From: Pyxidicoccus trucidator | GTDB taxonomy: Bacteria > Myxococcota > Myxococcia > Myxococcales > Myxococcaceae | Length of the DNA stretch: 64,000 bases | Assembly (NCBI RefSeq): GCF_010894435.1 | Contig: NZ_JAAIXZ010000005.1 | Location: 310,001-374,000 of the forward strand | Direction: 5' to 3' | Shown: positions 23,898 to 31,620 of the stretch, in pieces | How positions within the stretch are numbered: the stretch's first letter is position 1 | Layout: the number at the start of each line of letters is the position of its first letter | Notes under the pieces: generated by a model | Databases searched by the model: none | What the model was told of the DNA's origin: nothing | The model's input: the letters and a program-made list of their open reading frames with translations, nothing else | Position numbers and translations under genes: made by a program

Positions 23898-25433
23898 TCA
23901 GGGCGTGGTTGCCGCCGCCGGAGCGCGGGTCTTCTCCACCGACTCGGCGAGGGCCTTCCACTCCGTGGCGTCCAGGTGCATGCCGAAGGCGCGTGCCACA
24001 TCCAGCTTCTCGCGCGTGGCCACGTCCGCCGCCTCCGCCACCTGCTGCGGGTTGAAGAAGCCACCGCCCGGCACCGGCTGCACCAGGTCACTGGTGTAGA
24101 GGAGCCGGTGCTCCGGCAGCCAGACGAAGAGCATCCGCTCGCCCGTCTCCGTGCGCACGGGAAGCAGCTCCAGCCGGTTCGTGCCCGTCCCCAGCGTCGT
24201 GCGCCGGCCCACGGACTGGAGCTTCGCGGCGCGGGGCGCCTTCGCCAGCGCGTCCGGCACGCGCGTCCGGGGTGCCTTCAGCAGCCGCTCCACCAGCGGG
24301 CGGTTGAGGTCCAGCACCTGGAGGGGAATGCCGCGCGCGACGTACTCTCGCAGGCCGCCCACGTGGGGCCACGCGTCGCTGGTGGAAACCACCGCCTTCA
24401 CCTTCACGCCGGGGAAGCGCTTCGCGGCCTCCTCCAGGACGCGAGCCGAGTAGCCCGGGGCGATGGGCGCTTCAATCACCACCAGCCCGTCCTCCTGCTT
24501 CACGAGGGCCACGTCCCAGGGCCCGGGCAGGTGCACCACGCCCGGGGCCAGCTCGACGGCGGGGCGGTCCGGGCGGCCCAGTGGTGTGGCGTCCGCCGTG
24601 GTGTGGCGGCGCGCCTCGAAGCCCTTGCGCACGTCGTCCGGAATGGCGAAGTCCGCGTCGGACACTTTCGGGTCCAGCTCCAGCGCCGTCACGGTGAACG
24701 CGTGGTAGCCGTGGCCGTTGCGCTCCCACTCCCAGTTGCGTGGGTAGCGCAGCCCGCCCGGCTCCAGAGACCAGGACTGGAAGGACAGCCGGGTGCGCAC
24801 GTCACCCCAGACGCTCCAGAAGAAGTCGGCGGGGTGGGCGTCCTCGGTCTCCACCTGGGTGGGCAGCCCCGTGTGGGAATTGAGGAAGAGGCGCACGGCG
24901 GCGGTGCCGTGGTGGAAGGTCACCACGTGATGGGGCACGTCCTGCACCACCGTGTCCGGAGCGGCGTGCAGGTCGGCCGCATCCAGGGCGGTGAGGAGCA
25001 CGCGCTCGGGCGCGAAGTCGAGCCGCTCGCGCAGGTCCCGGAGCTGGGCGCCGCTGGTGGGGCGGAACGTCCCCCCGCGCTCCACGGCCACCACGTCGCC
25101 ATCCATCACCAGGGACAGGGCTTGCCACGTGGCAAGCCCCGCGGTGCCCCGGCTCTCGGTCTTCTGGCTCAGGCGCCGCCGGGCGGGGACTCGCAGCTCA
25201 TCCACCTGCTCGTACATGACGAGCCAGGGTGGGGCGGGGCGCTCGGATTGCTCCATCAGGTTCCAGTGGCCCAGGCCCTGGATGCGCAGGCTGGAGAGGG
25301 CCCGGAGGCGGGCCTCTCCGCCCATGGCCTCGGCGGCGGCCTGGACCCGGGCCCGGGCCCCGTCATCGGCCGCGAGGGCAGGCAGGGCGAGCAACAAGAA
25401 GGAGACGAGGGGAAGGAGGGCGGTTCTTCGCAT
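23898..25433 (-). CDS. Exported metallo-beta-lactamase-fold protein with degenerate metal site
   Basis: A 511-residue protein with signal peptide (MRRTALLPLVSFLLLALPALA). The N-terminal 250 residues resemble outer-membrane lipoprotein-like beta domains. The C-terminal part follows the metallo-beta-lactamase fold: VVHLPGPWDVALVKQEDGLVVIEAP and VVSTSDAWPHVGGLREYV. The canonical THxHxDHxGG is here TSDAWPHVGG, so three of four ligands are gone, though LLYTSDLVQP keeps the later Asp. It is therefore probably not a zinc hydrolase of the usual kind. It converges with the LytTR gene. Two 11-bp repeats lie upstream. Confidence 0.82.
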   Translation of the reverse strand: MRRTALLPLVSFLLLALPALAADDGARARVQAAAEAMGGEARLRALSSLRIQGLGHWNLMEQSERPAPPWLVMYEQVDELRVPARRRLSQKTESRGTAGLATWQALSLVMDGDVVAVERGGTFRPTSGAQLRDLRERLDFAPERVLLTALDAADLHAAPDTVVQDVPHHVVTFHHGTAAVRLFLNSHTGLPTQVETEDAHPADFFWSVWGDVRTRLSFQSWSLEPGGLRYPRNWEWERNGHGYHAFTVTALELDPKVSDADFAIPDDVRKGFEARRHTTADATPLGRPDRPAVELAPGVVHLPGPWDVALVKQEDGLVVIEAPIAPGYSARVLEEAAKRFPGVKVKAVVSTSDAWPHVGGLREYVARGIPLQVLDLNRPLVERLLKAPRTRVPDALAKAPRAAKLQSVGRRTTLGTGTNRLELLPVRTETGERMLFVWLPEHRLLYTSDLVQPVPGGGFFNPQQVAEAADVATREKLDVARAFGMHLDATEWKALAESVEKTRAPAAATTP

Positions 25434-25482
25434 GGCGCCAGGATGGCGAGGTGCGAAGGCCCGCTGCCGGGGCATGCTGCCA

Positions 25483-25514
25483 ACGGTAGGCGGCACGCGG
25501 CGAACGGTAGGCGC
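25483..25514. repeat. Two direct repeats of AACGGTAGGCG at 21-bp spacing
   Basis: AACGGTAGGCG occurs at 25483-25493 and 25504-25514, two helical turns apart, 50-80 bp upstream of the minus-strand gene starting at 25433. Such phasing suits a regulator bound twice on one DNA face. Confidence 0.4.
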
Positions 25515-25631
25515 GGCGCGGCGAGTGGATGCCGGAGCGATGCCCGTCCACCGCGGGGCGGGGCTCCGAAACCTCTCCGCACCGTCCGTGTTGGCCGGCC
25601 TGCCGCTGAACGGGCCGAGGCACCCGCCGGC

Positions 25632-26567
25632 TCACGCGCCCCGGCGGGACGGGGGGCTTCCGTGATACCGGCGGGGCAGCCGCGTCCGCAGGTTGAAGGG
25701 CACGCCCCACTCCCGCGAGAGCCGCTCGGCGCGTGTGTTCAGCTCCGCGCGGGAGCGCTTCCCCGTATCCGGCAGTCCGACCAGCACCTGATTGAAGGAC
25801 TCCTCCACGGTGAAGGCGTGGAGCTGGGCGAAGCTCTCCTTCCAGGTGGGGGCCATGGAGGAGTTCCGCCTGCTCGGGTGTCTCAACACGTTGCCCACCA
25901 CCACGCCTCCCGGTGCCAGGCGAGCCCGGGTCGCCAGGAGGAACTCCCGCGTCGCCAGCACTGGGGGGATTCCACGGGGGTCAAAGGCGTCCAGGAGGAT
26001 GGCGTCATAGGGGAGCCCGGGCGTCTCGAGGAAGCGCCGCGCATCCGCCACGTGGGAATGCAGCGCCGCATCCTCCCGGAAGCCGAAGTAGCGCCGGGCC
26101 ACCTCCAGCACCTCGGGGTGGATATCCACCGCGTCGATGTGCGCCTGGGGCAGCACGGCGCGGAGGAACATCGGAATGGCGCCCCCTCCCACGCCCACCA
26201 CCAGGATGCGCCGGGGCTCCTCGACGAAGGCCAGTGCGGCCACCATGGCCCGCGTGTAGTCCGACTCCAGCCGCAGCGGGAACCCGGGCCACACCACGCT
26301 CTGGGAAGCGCCCAGCCAGCCAAATTGAAGGAAGCGCCGGCCCTCGTCGTCCTGGGTGACGACGAGCAGGCCGCTCGGCGACGTCGCCACGTGCAGCACC
26401 CTACGGGGGTGTTCGTACGCGCGGGAGACTCGTGCCAGGGCCATCACGGCCCGCCGGGACGCGCCTTCCGGCGGTGGGCTTCCCAGTCTCGGTCGAGGCC
26501 AGCAGGTGGGGGAGGGCTTCCAGAAGCGCTCTCGCCCTCCCTGGCCTCCGTGGCGCATCCACATCAC
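25632..26567 (-). CDS. Spermidine-synthase-like methyltransferase-fold protein
   Basis: A 311-residue protein of the spermine/spermidine synthase superfamily. Rossmann motif ILVVGVGGGAIPMFL, acidic loop IDAVDIHPEVLEVA, and DAILLDAFDPRGIPPVL where the family has the DxxD-type active-site Asp. Polyamine enzymes normally have a D-x-x-x-P pattern and a Y/Q substrate pocket; these are only partly present, so an unassigned SAM- or dcSAM-dependent role is safer. Start: GTG 26567, next to a TATGCT hexamer, gives a 41-residue basic lead; ATG 26444 would start at the conserved region. Confidence 0.8.
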   Translation of the reverse strand: MMWMRHGGQGGRERFWKPSPTCWPRPRLGSPPPEGASRRAVMALARVSRAYEHPRRVLHVATSPSGLLVVTQDDEGRRFLQFGWLGASQSVVWPGFPLRLESDYTRAMVAALAFVEEPRRILVVGVGGGAIPMFLRAVLPQAHIDAVDIHPEVLEVARRYFGFREDAALHSHVADARRFLETPGLPYDAILLDAFDPRGIPPVLATREFLLATRARLAPGGVVVGNVLRHPSRRNSSMAPTWKESFAQLHAFTVEESFNQVLVGLPDTGKRSRAELNTRAERLSREWGVPFNLRTRLPRRYHGSPPSRRGA

Positions 26568-26573
26568 GCCTGG

Positions 26574-26579
26574 AGCATA
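26574..26579 (-). promoter_or_regulatory. TATGCT -10-like hexamer before the spermidine-synthase-like gene
   Basis: On the minus strand TATGCT ends 6 nt before GTG 26567, so a start site at the expected distance falls on the start codon. Confidence 0.4.
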
Positions 26580-26604
26580 CGAAGTAGGCGCTGACTGTGC
26601 CGCC

Positions 26605-27279
26605 TCAATCCCCCGCCACGGCGAACAGCCAGTCGCCCTTCGCGCTGATGGCCAGGCGCAGGCCGAGGTAGCCCCCCTCCTTCTTCATCTCGCGGAGCTG
26701 CTCCTCCGGGTAGACACCCGAGAGGGCCTGCCAGTTCTTCTCCGTGACGGTGACGTGCACGGCGGGCCAGACGAACATCTCGTCCTCCTTGGCATAGGGG
26801 AGGTTGAGGAGCTGGACCATCCGCGCGAGCACGGGCTGGCCTTCCTTCTCATGCTCGCGCCAGTAGGCCGTCGGGCTCTCGCCATCCCCGAAGGTGTAGG
26901 TGAGGCCCTTGCCATTCTCGTCGGCCAGCTTCTCGAGCGCCGCATAGTCGCAGGCCACCGCCGCGGCGATGATGCGGCGGCGCATGCGCTCCACCGGGGG
27001 CGGAGGAGGCGGCATCGGAATCTGCGTCTTCGCGCTCAGCCTGCTGGCCGAGCACGCTCCGCTCCCCGCGTCCGGGGCACCCGCGTCCGGCGCTTCGGCG
27101 AGGGCGCCCGCGTCGGCGGGGGCCGCCTCCACGACAGGCTCCGGGGCCCCGGCATCGACGACCTCGGGGCGGGCCTGGACGGGGGCCGCGCCGGCATCGG
27201 CGGTGGGGCCCGGCGAGCGCTCCGAGCAGGCGAGGAGTGAGACGGCGAAGCAGGCGGACAGCAGCGCGAACCGGTTCAT
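26605..27279 (-). CDS. Lipoprotein with Asp-Ala-Gly-rich spacer
   Basis: A 224-residue lipoprotein, lipobox SLLAC at Cys18. The mature N-terminus is a low-complexity spacer rich in Ala, Pro and DAG units (about residues 20-75) that probably holds the globular part away from the membrane. The globular half (about 90-224) has RIIAAAVACDYAALEKLAD, TYTFGDGESPTAYWREHEKE and KGDWLFAVAGD at the end. No known domain is recognised; the shape resembles SnoaL/NTF2-like single-domain proteins, but that is a guess. Confidence 0.83.
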   Translation of the reverse strand: MNRFALLSACFAVSLLACSERSPGPTADAGAAPVQARPEVVDAGAPEPVVEAAPADAGALAEAPDAGAPDAGSGACSASRLSAKTQIPMPPPPPPVERMRRRIIAAAVACDYAALEKLADENGKGLTYTFGDGESPTAYWREHEKEGQPVLARMVQLLNLPYAKEDEMFVWPAVHVTVTEKNWQALSGVYPEEQLREMKKEGGYLGLRLAISAKGDWLFAVAGD

Positions 27280-27330
27280 GGCGCGTCCTTGTAGTTCAGG
27301 GCGCGCGAGGGAGGCACCGGTTTCAGGCGC

Positions 27331-27546
27331 TCAGCCGCCGCCCTTCGGTGACTCGATGACGACGGCGAACGGATCGAACGGCGAGTCGTCCCGCTTCTTC
27401 TTCTTGTCGGGCATGCCGTACTCCCCGGTGGGGTGGTCCGGCCGCACGGAGGCATACGGGTCTATCTTCACCGGCACCCCGAACACCTTCGGGTTCTTCT
27501 TCGGCTCCGAGGGTGTGCCGAACTTCGACTTGCTGTCGTCGCTCAT
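27331..27546 (-). CDS. Small acidic/lysine-rich conserved-looking protein
   Basis: A 71-residue soluble protein starting MSDDSKSKFGTPSEPKKNPK and containing FGVPVKIDPYASVRPDHPTG. Codon use is that of real genes: third positions are nearly all G or C while the protein is not arginine-rich. A run of six G precedes the ATG and could serve as a ribosome site; TAGGCT ends 7 nt before the ATG. No function is recognised. Confidence 0.7.
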   Translation of the reverse strand: MSDDSKSKFGTPSEPKKNPKVFGVPVKIDPYASVRPDHPTGEYGMPDKKKKRDDSPFDPFAVVIESPKGGG

Positions 27547-27553
27547 GCCCCCC

Positions 27554-27559
27554 AGCCTA
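27554..27559 (-). promoter_or_regulatory. TAGGCT -10-like hexamer before the small protein gene
   Basis: TAGGCT on the minus strand ends 7 nt before ATG 27546. Confidence 0.35.
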
Positions 27560-27629
27560 CCGCGTCGGCCGTTCGCCTGCTTCCTGGCACTCCCACCATG
27601 ACTTTCTTGGGCCTCGCGCCAGACGGGGC

Positions 27630-27635
27630 GATAAT
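27630..27635 (+). promoter_or_regulatory. GATAAT -10 hexamer before the SRAP gene
   Basis: GATAAT, one base from the sigma-70 consensus, ends 8 nt before ATG 27644, so the message should begin at or next to the start codon. Confidence 0.5.
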
Positions 27636-27643
27636 CCAACGCC

Positions 27644-28318
27644 ATGTGTGGCCGTGTCACCGTCCGGACCTCTCCCGACCAGCTCGTAGCGGAGCTGGGC
27701 CTTGCTGGCATCCGCGCCTCCGTGGATCGCCCGCGCTTCAACCTGTGTCCCACCCAGCTGATGCCCGTCGTGCCCAACGACGGCGCGCGCATGCTGGACG
27801 CCTTCCGCTGGGGGCTCATCCCCTCGTGGGCGAAGGACGCGAGCATCGGGAGCAAGCTCATCAACGCCCGCGGTGAGACGGTGGCGGAGAAGCCCAGCTT
27901 CCGCACCGCGCTCAAGAAGCGGCGCTGCCTGGTGCTGGTGGACGGCTGGTACGAGTGGAAGCAGTCCACGAAGCCGAAGACGCCGTACTTCTTCCACCGC
28001 AAGGATGGCGGGGCGCTGGCCCTCGCGGGCCTCTGGGAGGAGTGGACGGCGCCGGACACCGGCGAGGTGCTCAACACCTGCACCATCATCACCACCGGCC
28101 CCAACCCGCTGATGTCGCCCATCCATGACCGGATGCCCGTCATCCTCCCGCCCGAGGCGCGAGAGCTGTGGCTGCGCCCCGAGCCCCAGGACCCCGCCGC
28201 GCTGCTGCCCCTGCTGGTGCCCTTCTCCGGCGACACGCTGGACGTGTACGAGGTGGCGCGCGTGGTCAACTCGCCGGGCAACGACGTGCCCGCCTGCGTG
28301 GAGCGCGTGGCCGCCTGA
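27644..28318 (+). CDS. SRAP domain protein (YedK/HMCES family)
   Basis: A 224-residue SOS-response-associated peptidase family protein. The catalytic Cys2 is exposed after Met removal (MCGRV). Other conserved residues: Asn and Glu in INARGETV, GWYEW, and IHDRMPVILP with the active-site His. SRAP proteins form a covalent thiazolidine link to abasic sites in single-stranded DNA and protect forks. A GATAAT hexamer 8 nt upstream suggests a leaderless transcript; a LexA box is not evident. Confidence 0.95.
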   Translation: MCGRVTVRTSPDQLVAELGLAGIRASVDRPRFNLCPTQLMPVVPNDGARMLDAFRWGLIPSWAKDASIGSKLINARGETVAEKPSFRTALKKRRCLVLVDGWYEWKQSTKPKTPYFFHRKDGGALALAGLWEEWTAPDTGEVLNTCTIITTGPNPLMSPIHDRMPVILPPEARELWLRPEPQDPAALLPLLVPFSGDTLDVYEVARVVNSPGNDVPACVERVAA

Positions 28319-28327
28319 GCGGCCCCG

Positions 28328-28717
28328 TCACGCCTTGCGGCGCACGCGGGCGTCGAGGCTCCAGGGCCCGGCGCCCGCCAGCACCACCGCTACCATGACG
28401 GTGAGGTAGAGCAGCGACAGCTCCATGCGGCCGAACGGGTCCGCGCGGTGGCGGAAGAGTGCCACCAGCATGGTGAAGCCGGCGAAGGCCGCTGCGGGAC
28501 GGGTGAAGAGGCCCACCGCCACCAGCAGCCCGCCCAGGAACTCCGCCAGCGACGCGCACCAGGCGAAGAAGAGCGGGAAGGGGAAGCCCAGCGCGGCCAC
28601 GCCCTGCGCGAACTGGCTCATGTCGCCGCGGACCTTCGACATCCCGTGCCCCAGCGCGAGCGTGAGCCCGAACACCACCCTCACCAGCGTCCATCCCAGC
28701 GCTGAACGTCCCACCAT
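28328..28717 (-). CDS. DoxX family membrane protein
   Basis: A 129-residue protein with four hydrophobic helices. DoxX features: RVVFGLTLALGHGMSKV in helix 1, FFAWCASLAEFLGGLLVAVG and LFTRPAAAFAGFTMLVALF. HRADPFGRMELSLLYL precedes the last helix. DoxX-like proteins are linked to quinone or thiosulfate redox and to envelope oxidative stress, but many have no defined role. GGAGGGA lies about 8 nt before the ATG. Confidence 0.88.
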   Translation of the reverse strand: MVGRSALGWTLVRVVFGLTLALGHGMSKVRGDMSQFAQGVAALGFPFPLFFAWCASLAEFLGGLLVAVGLFTRPAAAFAGFTMLVALFRHRADPFGRMELSLLYLTVMVAVVLAGAGPWSLDARVRRKA

Positions 28718-28890
28718 TCGTGTGTCCCTCCAATTTTGCGCCAGCCTCGCATGGTCGCGCTGAAGCGTCCCGTTTCAGACGGTTGCGTGCGCGCGGTCCA
28801 TGTCAGAGCCCCGGCTAGAGTCTGGTTTGGCGCGGTATTCAGGTATCGCGCTGATAGCAGGTTTCAACCCGTGGTCAGCAGGGGCATGCC

Positions 28891-30303
28891 ATGAAGCAGA
28901 CGAAGCAGACCCGTCGTCCCGAGCAGCGCTGGCTGTTGCGACTCGGAGCCGTCTCGTGTGTGGGCCTGGGGCTCGTGGGGTGTGGCGCGGCGGGAGACGA
29001 GGGTGGGGCGGCGTCCGCTCCGGAGGCTTCCTCCGCGAGCATCGGCCTGGTGGAGCGCGTCCGCGACAGCAGGGAGCTGGCGAAGATGCAGCGGCACCTC
29101 GAGTCGCTCTACGACGCGAAGGACGTGGTGCACCATTTCAGGAGCCGCGCGGGGGACGACATCGACTGCGTGCCGCTGCACCTGCAGCCCGCGCTGCGGC
29201 AGCCGGGCATGGAGGGCCACCGCATCCAGCTCGCGCCGAGCACGCTTCCCCAGCCGGACGCGAAGGCCGTGGCCGCGGACCCGGCGGCGCCCCGGCGCGA
29301 CACGCTGCCCGCGACGCTCGAGGCCGGAGTCTCGGGCCCGGGTGACGTGGACGGCACGGGGGCGATGCGGCGCTGCCCGGAAGGCACCGTGCCCATCGTC
29401 CAGCTCAAGCTGGAGACGCTGAAGCGCTTCGAGACGCTGGACGAGTTCCGGCGCAAGGTGCCCAACCACCTGTCCGGCCGGCTCCCCGAGGACACCGGCA
29501 AGCCCCGGGGCTTCGAGGGAATCGAGCCGCCGCGCAGCGGCCCCACGGCCCTGCACCAGTACGCCCACGCCCACCAGTGGGTGGACAACATGGGCGCGGA
29601 GAGCATCTTCAACGTCTGGAATCCCTACACCGAGCTGACCAGTGAGTTCAGCCTGTCGCAGATGTGGGTCGTCCGCGGCTCGGGCGCGTCCCTGGAGACG
29701 GTGGAGGCTGGCTGGCAGAAGTACCGGGACTTGTACGGTGACGACAACTCGCGCCTCTTCATCTACTTCACGCCGGACAACTACGGCAGCGGCGGTTGCT
29801 ACAACCTGAGCTGCGGCGCCTTCGTCCAGGTCAACAACACCGTTCCCATCGGCGGGCGGTTCGACCTCTACAGCGTGGCCGGTGGCGACCAGCGCGAGTT
29901 CAAGCTCCTCTGGTTCAAGGACGGCACCGCGGGCAACTGGTGGCTGAAGTACGGCGACATCTGGGTGGGCTACTACCCGCGCACCCGCTTCGACGCGAAC
30001 GGCCTGGCGGACCGCGCCTGGTCCATCGACTTCGGCGGCGAAATCATCGACAACCGCAACCTCAACCTCCACACGGCCACGGACATGGGCAGCGGCGCCT
30101 ACCCCGCGTCGTGGTACCGGTATGCGGCGTACCAGCGCAACCTGCTCTACGTGAACACCAGCAACGTCTACACGGACCCGTCCGGGCTCACCGCGTACCG
30201 TGACGACGCGTTCTGCTACGACATCTCGCTGAACAACGACCCGGGGAACTGGGGCCGCTACTTCTTCTTCGGCGGCCCTGGCTACAACGCCAACTGCACG
30301 TAG
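28891..30303 (+). CDS. Neprosin-family secreted glutamic peptidase (lipoprotein)
   Basis: A 470-residue protein with a lipoprotein-type signal (GLGLVGCGAA, Cys near 31). The C-terminal half matches the neprosin domain known from plants and some bacteria: EFSLSQMWVVRGSG, LETVEAGWQKY, LYGDDNSRLFIYFTPDN, GCYNLSCGAFVQVNN, GNWWLKYGDIWVGYYP, SIDFGGEIIDN and TDMGSG. The two catalytic Glu of the family correspond to Glu272 (VEAGW) and Glu384 (FGGE). Neprosins cut after proline. The N-terminal half is likely an activation peptide. An M43 metalloprotease lies 187 nt downstream on the same strand. Confidence 0.9.
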   Translation: MKQTKQTRRPEQRWLLRLGAVSCVGLGLVGCGAAGDEGGAASAPEASSASIGLVERVRDSRELAKMQRHLESLYDAKDVVHHFRSRAGDDIDCVPLHLQPALRQPGMEGHRIQLAPSTLPQPDAKAVAADPAAPRRDTLPATLEAGVSGPGDVDGTGAMRRCPEGTVPIVQLKLETLKRFETLDEFRRKVPNHLSGRLPEDTGKPRGFEGIEPPRSGPTALHQYAHAHQWVDNMGAESIFNVWNPYTELTSEFSLSQMWVVRGSGASLETVEAGWQKYRDLYGDDNSRLFIYFTPDNYGSGGCYNLSCGAFVQVNNTVPIGGRFDLYSVAGGDQREFKLLWFKDGTAGNWWLKYGDIWVGYYPRTRFDANGLADRAWSIDFGGEIIDNRNLNLHTATDMGSGAYPASWYRYAAYQRNLLYVNTSNVYTDPSGLTAYRDDAFCYDISLNNDPGNWGRYFFFGGPGYNANCT

Positions 30304-30425
30304 CCCGCCCTCGCGCCTCCCCCACCGCCTGGGACGCTCCGTGCGACGCCCTGAACTCACGGGAGGGTTGTTCAGTAATTTGAGAAAATGAATGCGGGGG
30401 CGGAAACATCTGAGCCCAAATCATT

Positions 30426-30465
30426 GATAATAGCCTTCAGCGGAGGGCCGCGAATGGCCCTCCGC
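30426..30465 (+). promoter_or_regulatory. GATAAT -10 followed by a 10-bp stem-loop in the M43 protease leader
   Basis: GATAAT at 30426-30431 would start transcription near 30438. The message would then begin with a stem-loop, arms 30440-30449 and 30456-30465 (GCGGAGGGCC and complement), ending 25 nt before the ATG and just before the GGAGG. It may stabilise the mRNA or control access of ribosomes; a terminator for the upstream gene is the alternative. Confidence 0.45.
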
Positions 30466-30489
30466 CTTCCCCCAAGTGGAGGCGTATCA

Positions 30490-31425
30490 ATGAAGGGTTT
30501 CTCCCGATTCGGTGTGCTGGGTGCGTGTTTTCTCGCGACGGCTTGTGTCTCGAAGGAGGAGCCGACGCCGGCACCGACGGAGACGGAGACTCCCGCGCAG
30601 GAGCAGAGCCTCTCCAAGACGAAGGTCGCCGGCGAGCGCTGCGGCACGCGTCCGCTGACGGACGTGGAGGAGCAGCAGGTCAAGTCGCACCTGTCGAAGT
30701 TCTCCGCGGCCATGGCGGAGAAGAAGCCGGGCGGTGGTGGCGGCGGCGCGTCGGTGACGGGGGGCACCATCAACGTGTACTTCCACGTCATCAACCAGGG
30801 CAGCGGCGTGTCCAACGGTGACCTGACGGCGGCGATGATCACCGACCAGATGAACGTGCTGAACGACGCCTACCGGGCGTGGGGCTGGCAGTTCAACCTG
30901 GTGACGACGACGCGCACCAACAACAGCACCTGGTTCAACACCTGCGACGTCGTCTCGGTGGAGACGGCGATGAAGACGGCGCTCCGCCAGGGCACGGCGG
31001 ACGACCTGAACATCTACAGCTGCAACCCGGGGGGCGGCCTGCTGGGCTGGGCGACCTTCCCCAACTGGTACGCCGGCGCGCCCAAGGATGACGGCGTGGT
31101 GCTGCTCTTCGCGTCGGTGCCGGGCGGCTCGGCGGCCCCGTACAACCTGGGCGACACGGCCACCCACGAGGTCGGCCACTGGATGGGCCTGTACCACACG
31201 TTCCAGGGCGGCTGCGCCAAGACGGGCGACTCCGTGAGTGACACGCCCTCCGAGCGGAGCGCCGCGTTCGGCTGCCCCACCGGCCGCGACACGTGCAACG
31301 GCACGGGCGTGGACCCCATCACCAACTTCATGGACTACACCGACGACTCCTGCATGGACCGCTTCTCGGCGGGCCAGGACACGCGCATGGACGAGATGTT
31401 CAGCGCGTACCGCTACAACAAGTAG
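30490..31425 (+). CDS. M43 (pappalysin/cytophagalysin-type) zinc metalloprotease, lipoprotein signal
   Basis: A 311-residue metzincin. Signal with lipobox-like LATAC (Cys19). The zinc site is HEVGHWMGLYH with His226, His230 and His236 plus catalytic Glu227; the Met-turn is NFMDYTDDSCMD. INVYFHVINQG and NNSTWFNTCD are typical of the M43 fold, and disulfide cysteines are in place. GGAGG precedes the ATG at 30490. It ends at a strong terminator. Likely a secreted digestive protease of predation. Confidence 0.94.
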   Translation: MKGFSRFGVLGACFLATACVSKEEPTPAPTETETPAQEQSLSKTKVAGERCGTRPLTDVEEQQVKSHLSKFSAAMAEKKPGGGGGGASVTGGTINVYFHVINQGSGVSNGDLTAAMITDQMNVLNDAYRAWGWQFNLVTTTRTNNSTWFNTCDVVSVETAMKTALRQGTADDLNIYSCNPGGGLLGWATFPNWYAGAPKDDGVVLLFASVPGGSAAPYNLGDTATHEVGHWMGLYHTFQGGCAKTGDSVSDTPSERSAAFGCPTGRDTCNGTGVDPITNFMDYTDDSCMDRFSAGQDTRMDEMFSAYRYNK

Positions 31426-31453
31426 TCACCTGCCGAGCTGAGCCGTACCACCG

Positions 31454-31494
31454 CGCCACCGGGGCTCCCTGAGTCCCGGTGGCGTTTTCCTTTT
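31454..31494 (+). terminator. Rho-independent terminator after the M43 protease
   Basis: A perfect 10-bp stem (CGCCACCGGG, arms 31454-31463 and 31475-31484) is followed by TTTTCCTTTT, the clearest intrinsic terminator in the window. Confidence 0.88.
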
Positions 31495-31524
31495 CGCCGG
31501 ACGACGCGCCCCGCCCGGGTCCGT

Positions 31525-31565
31525 CAGGCGGAGGGGACGCCCCCGTCAGGGGGGCAGACCGCCTG
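31525..31565. other. Nested inverted repeat upstream of the nucleoside hydrolase gene
   Basis: Outer arms CAGGCGG (31525-31531) and CCGCCTG (31559-31565) enclose an inner CCCCC/GGGGG hairpin (31540-31553). It lies 55 nt before the next start codon and may be a leader structure or a back-up terminator. Confidence 0.35.
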
Positions 31566-31620
31566 GCGTGTCTCTGGCGAGTCCCGCCCGGGAGGCCGGC
31601 CCCTTCCTGGTGACGGTGCG

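Noticed and set aside
23976-26594. 872-codon plus-strand frame opposite two minus-strand genes
   Set aside because: Crosses two real genes and an intergenic region with no recognisable protein.
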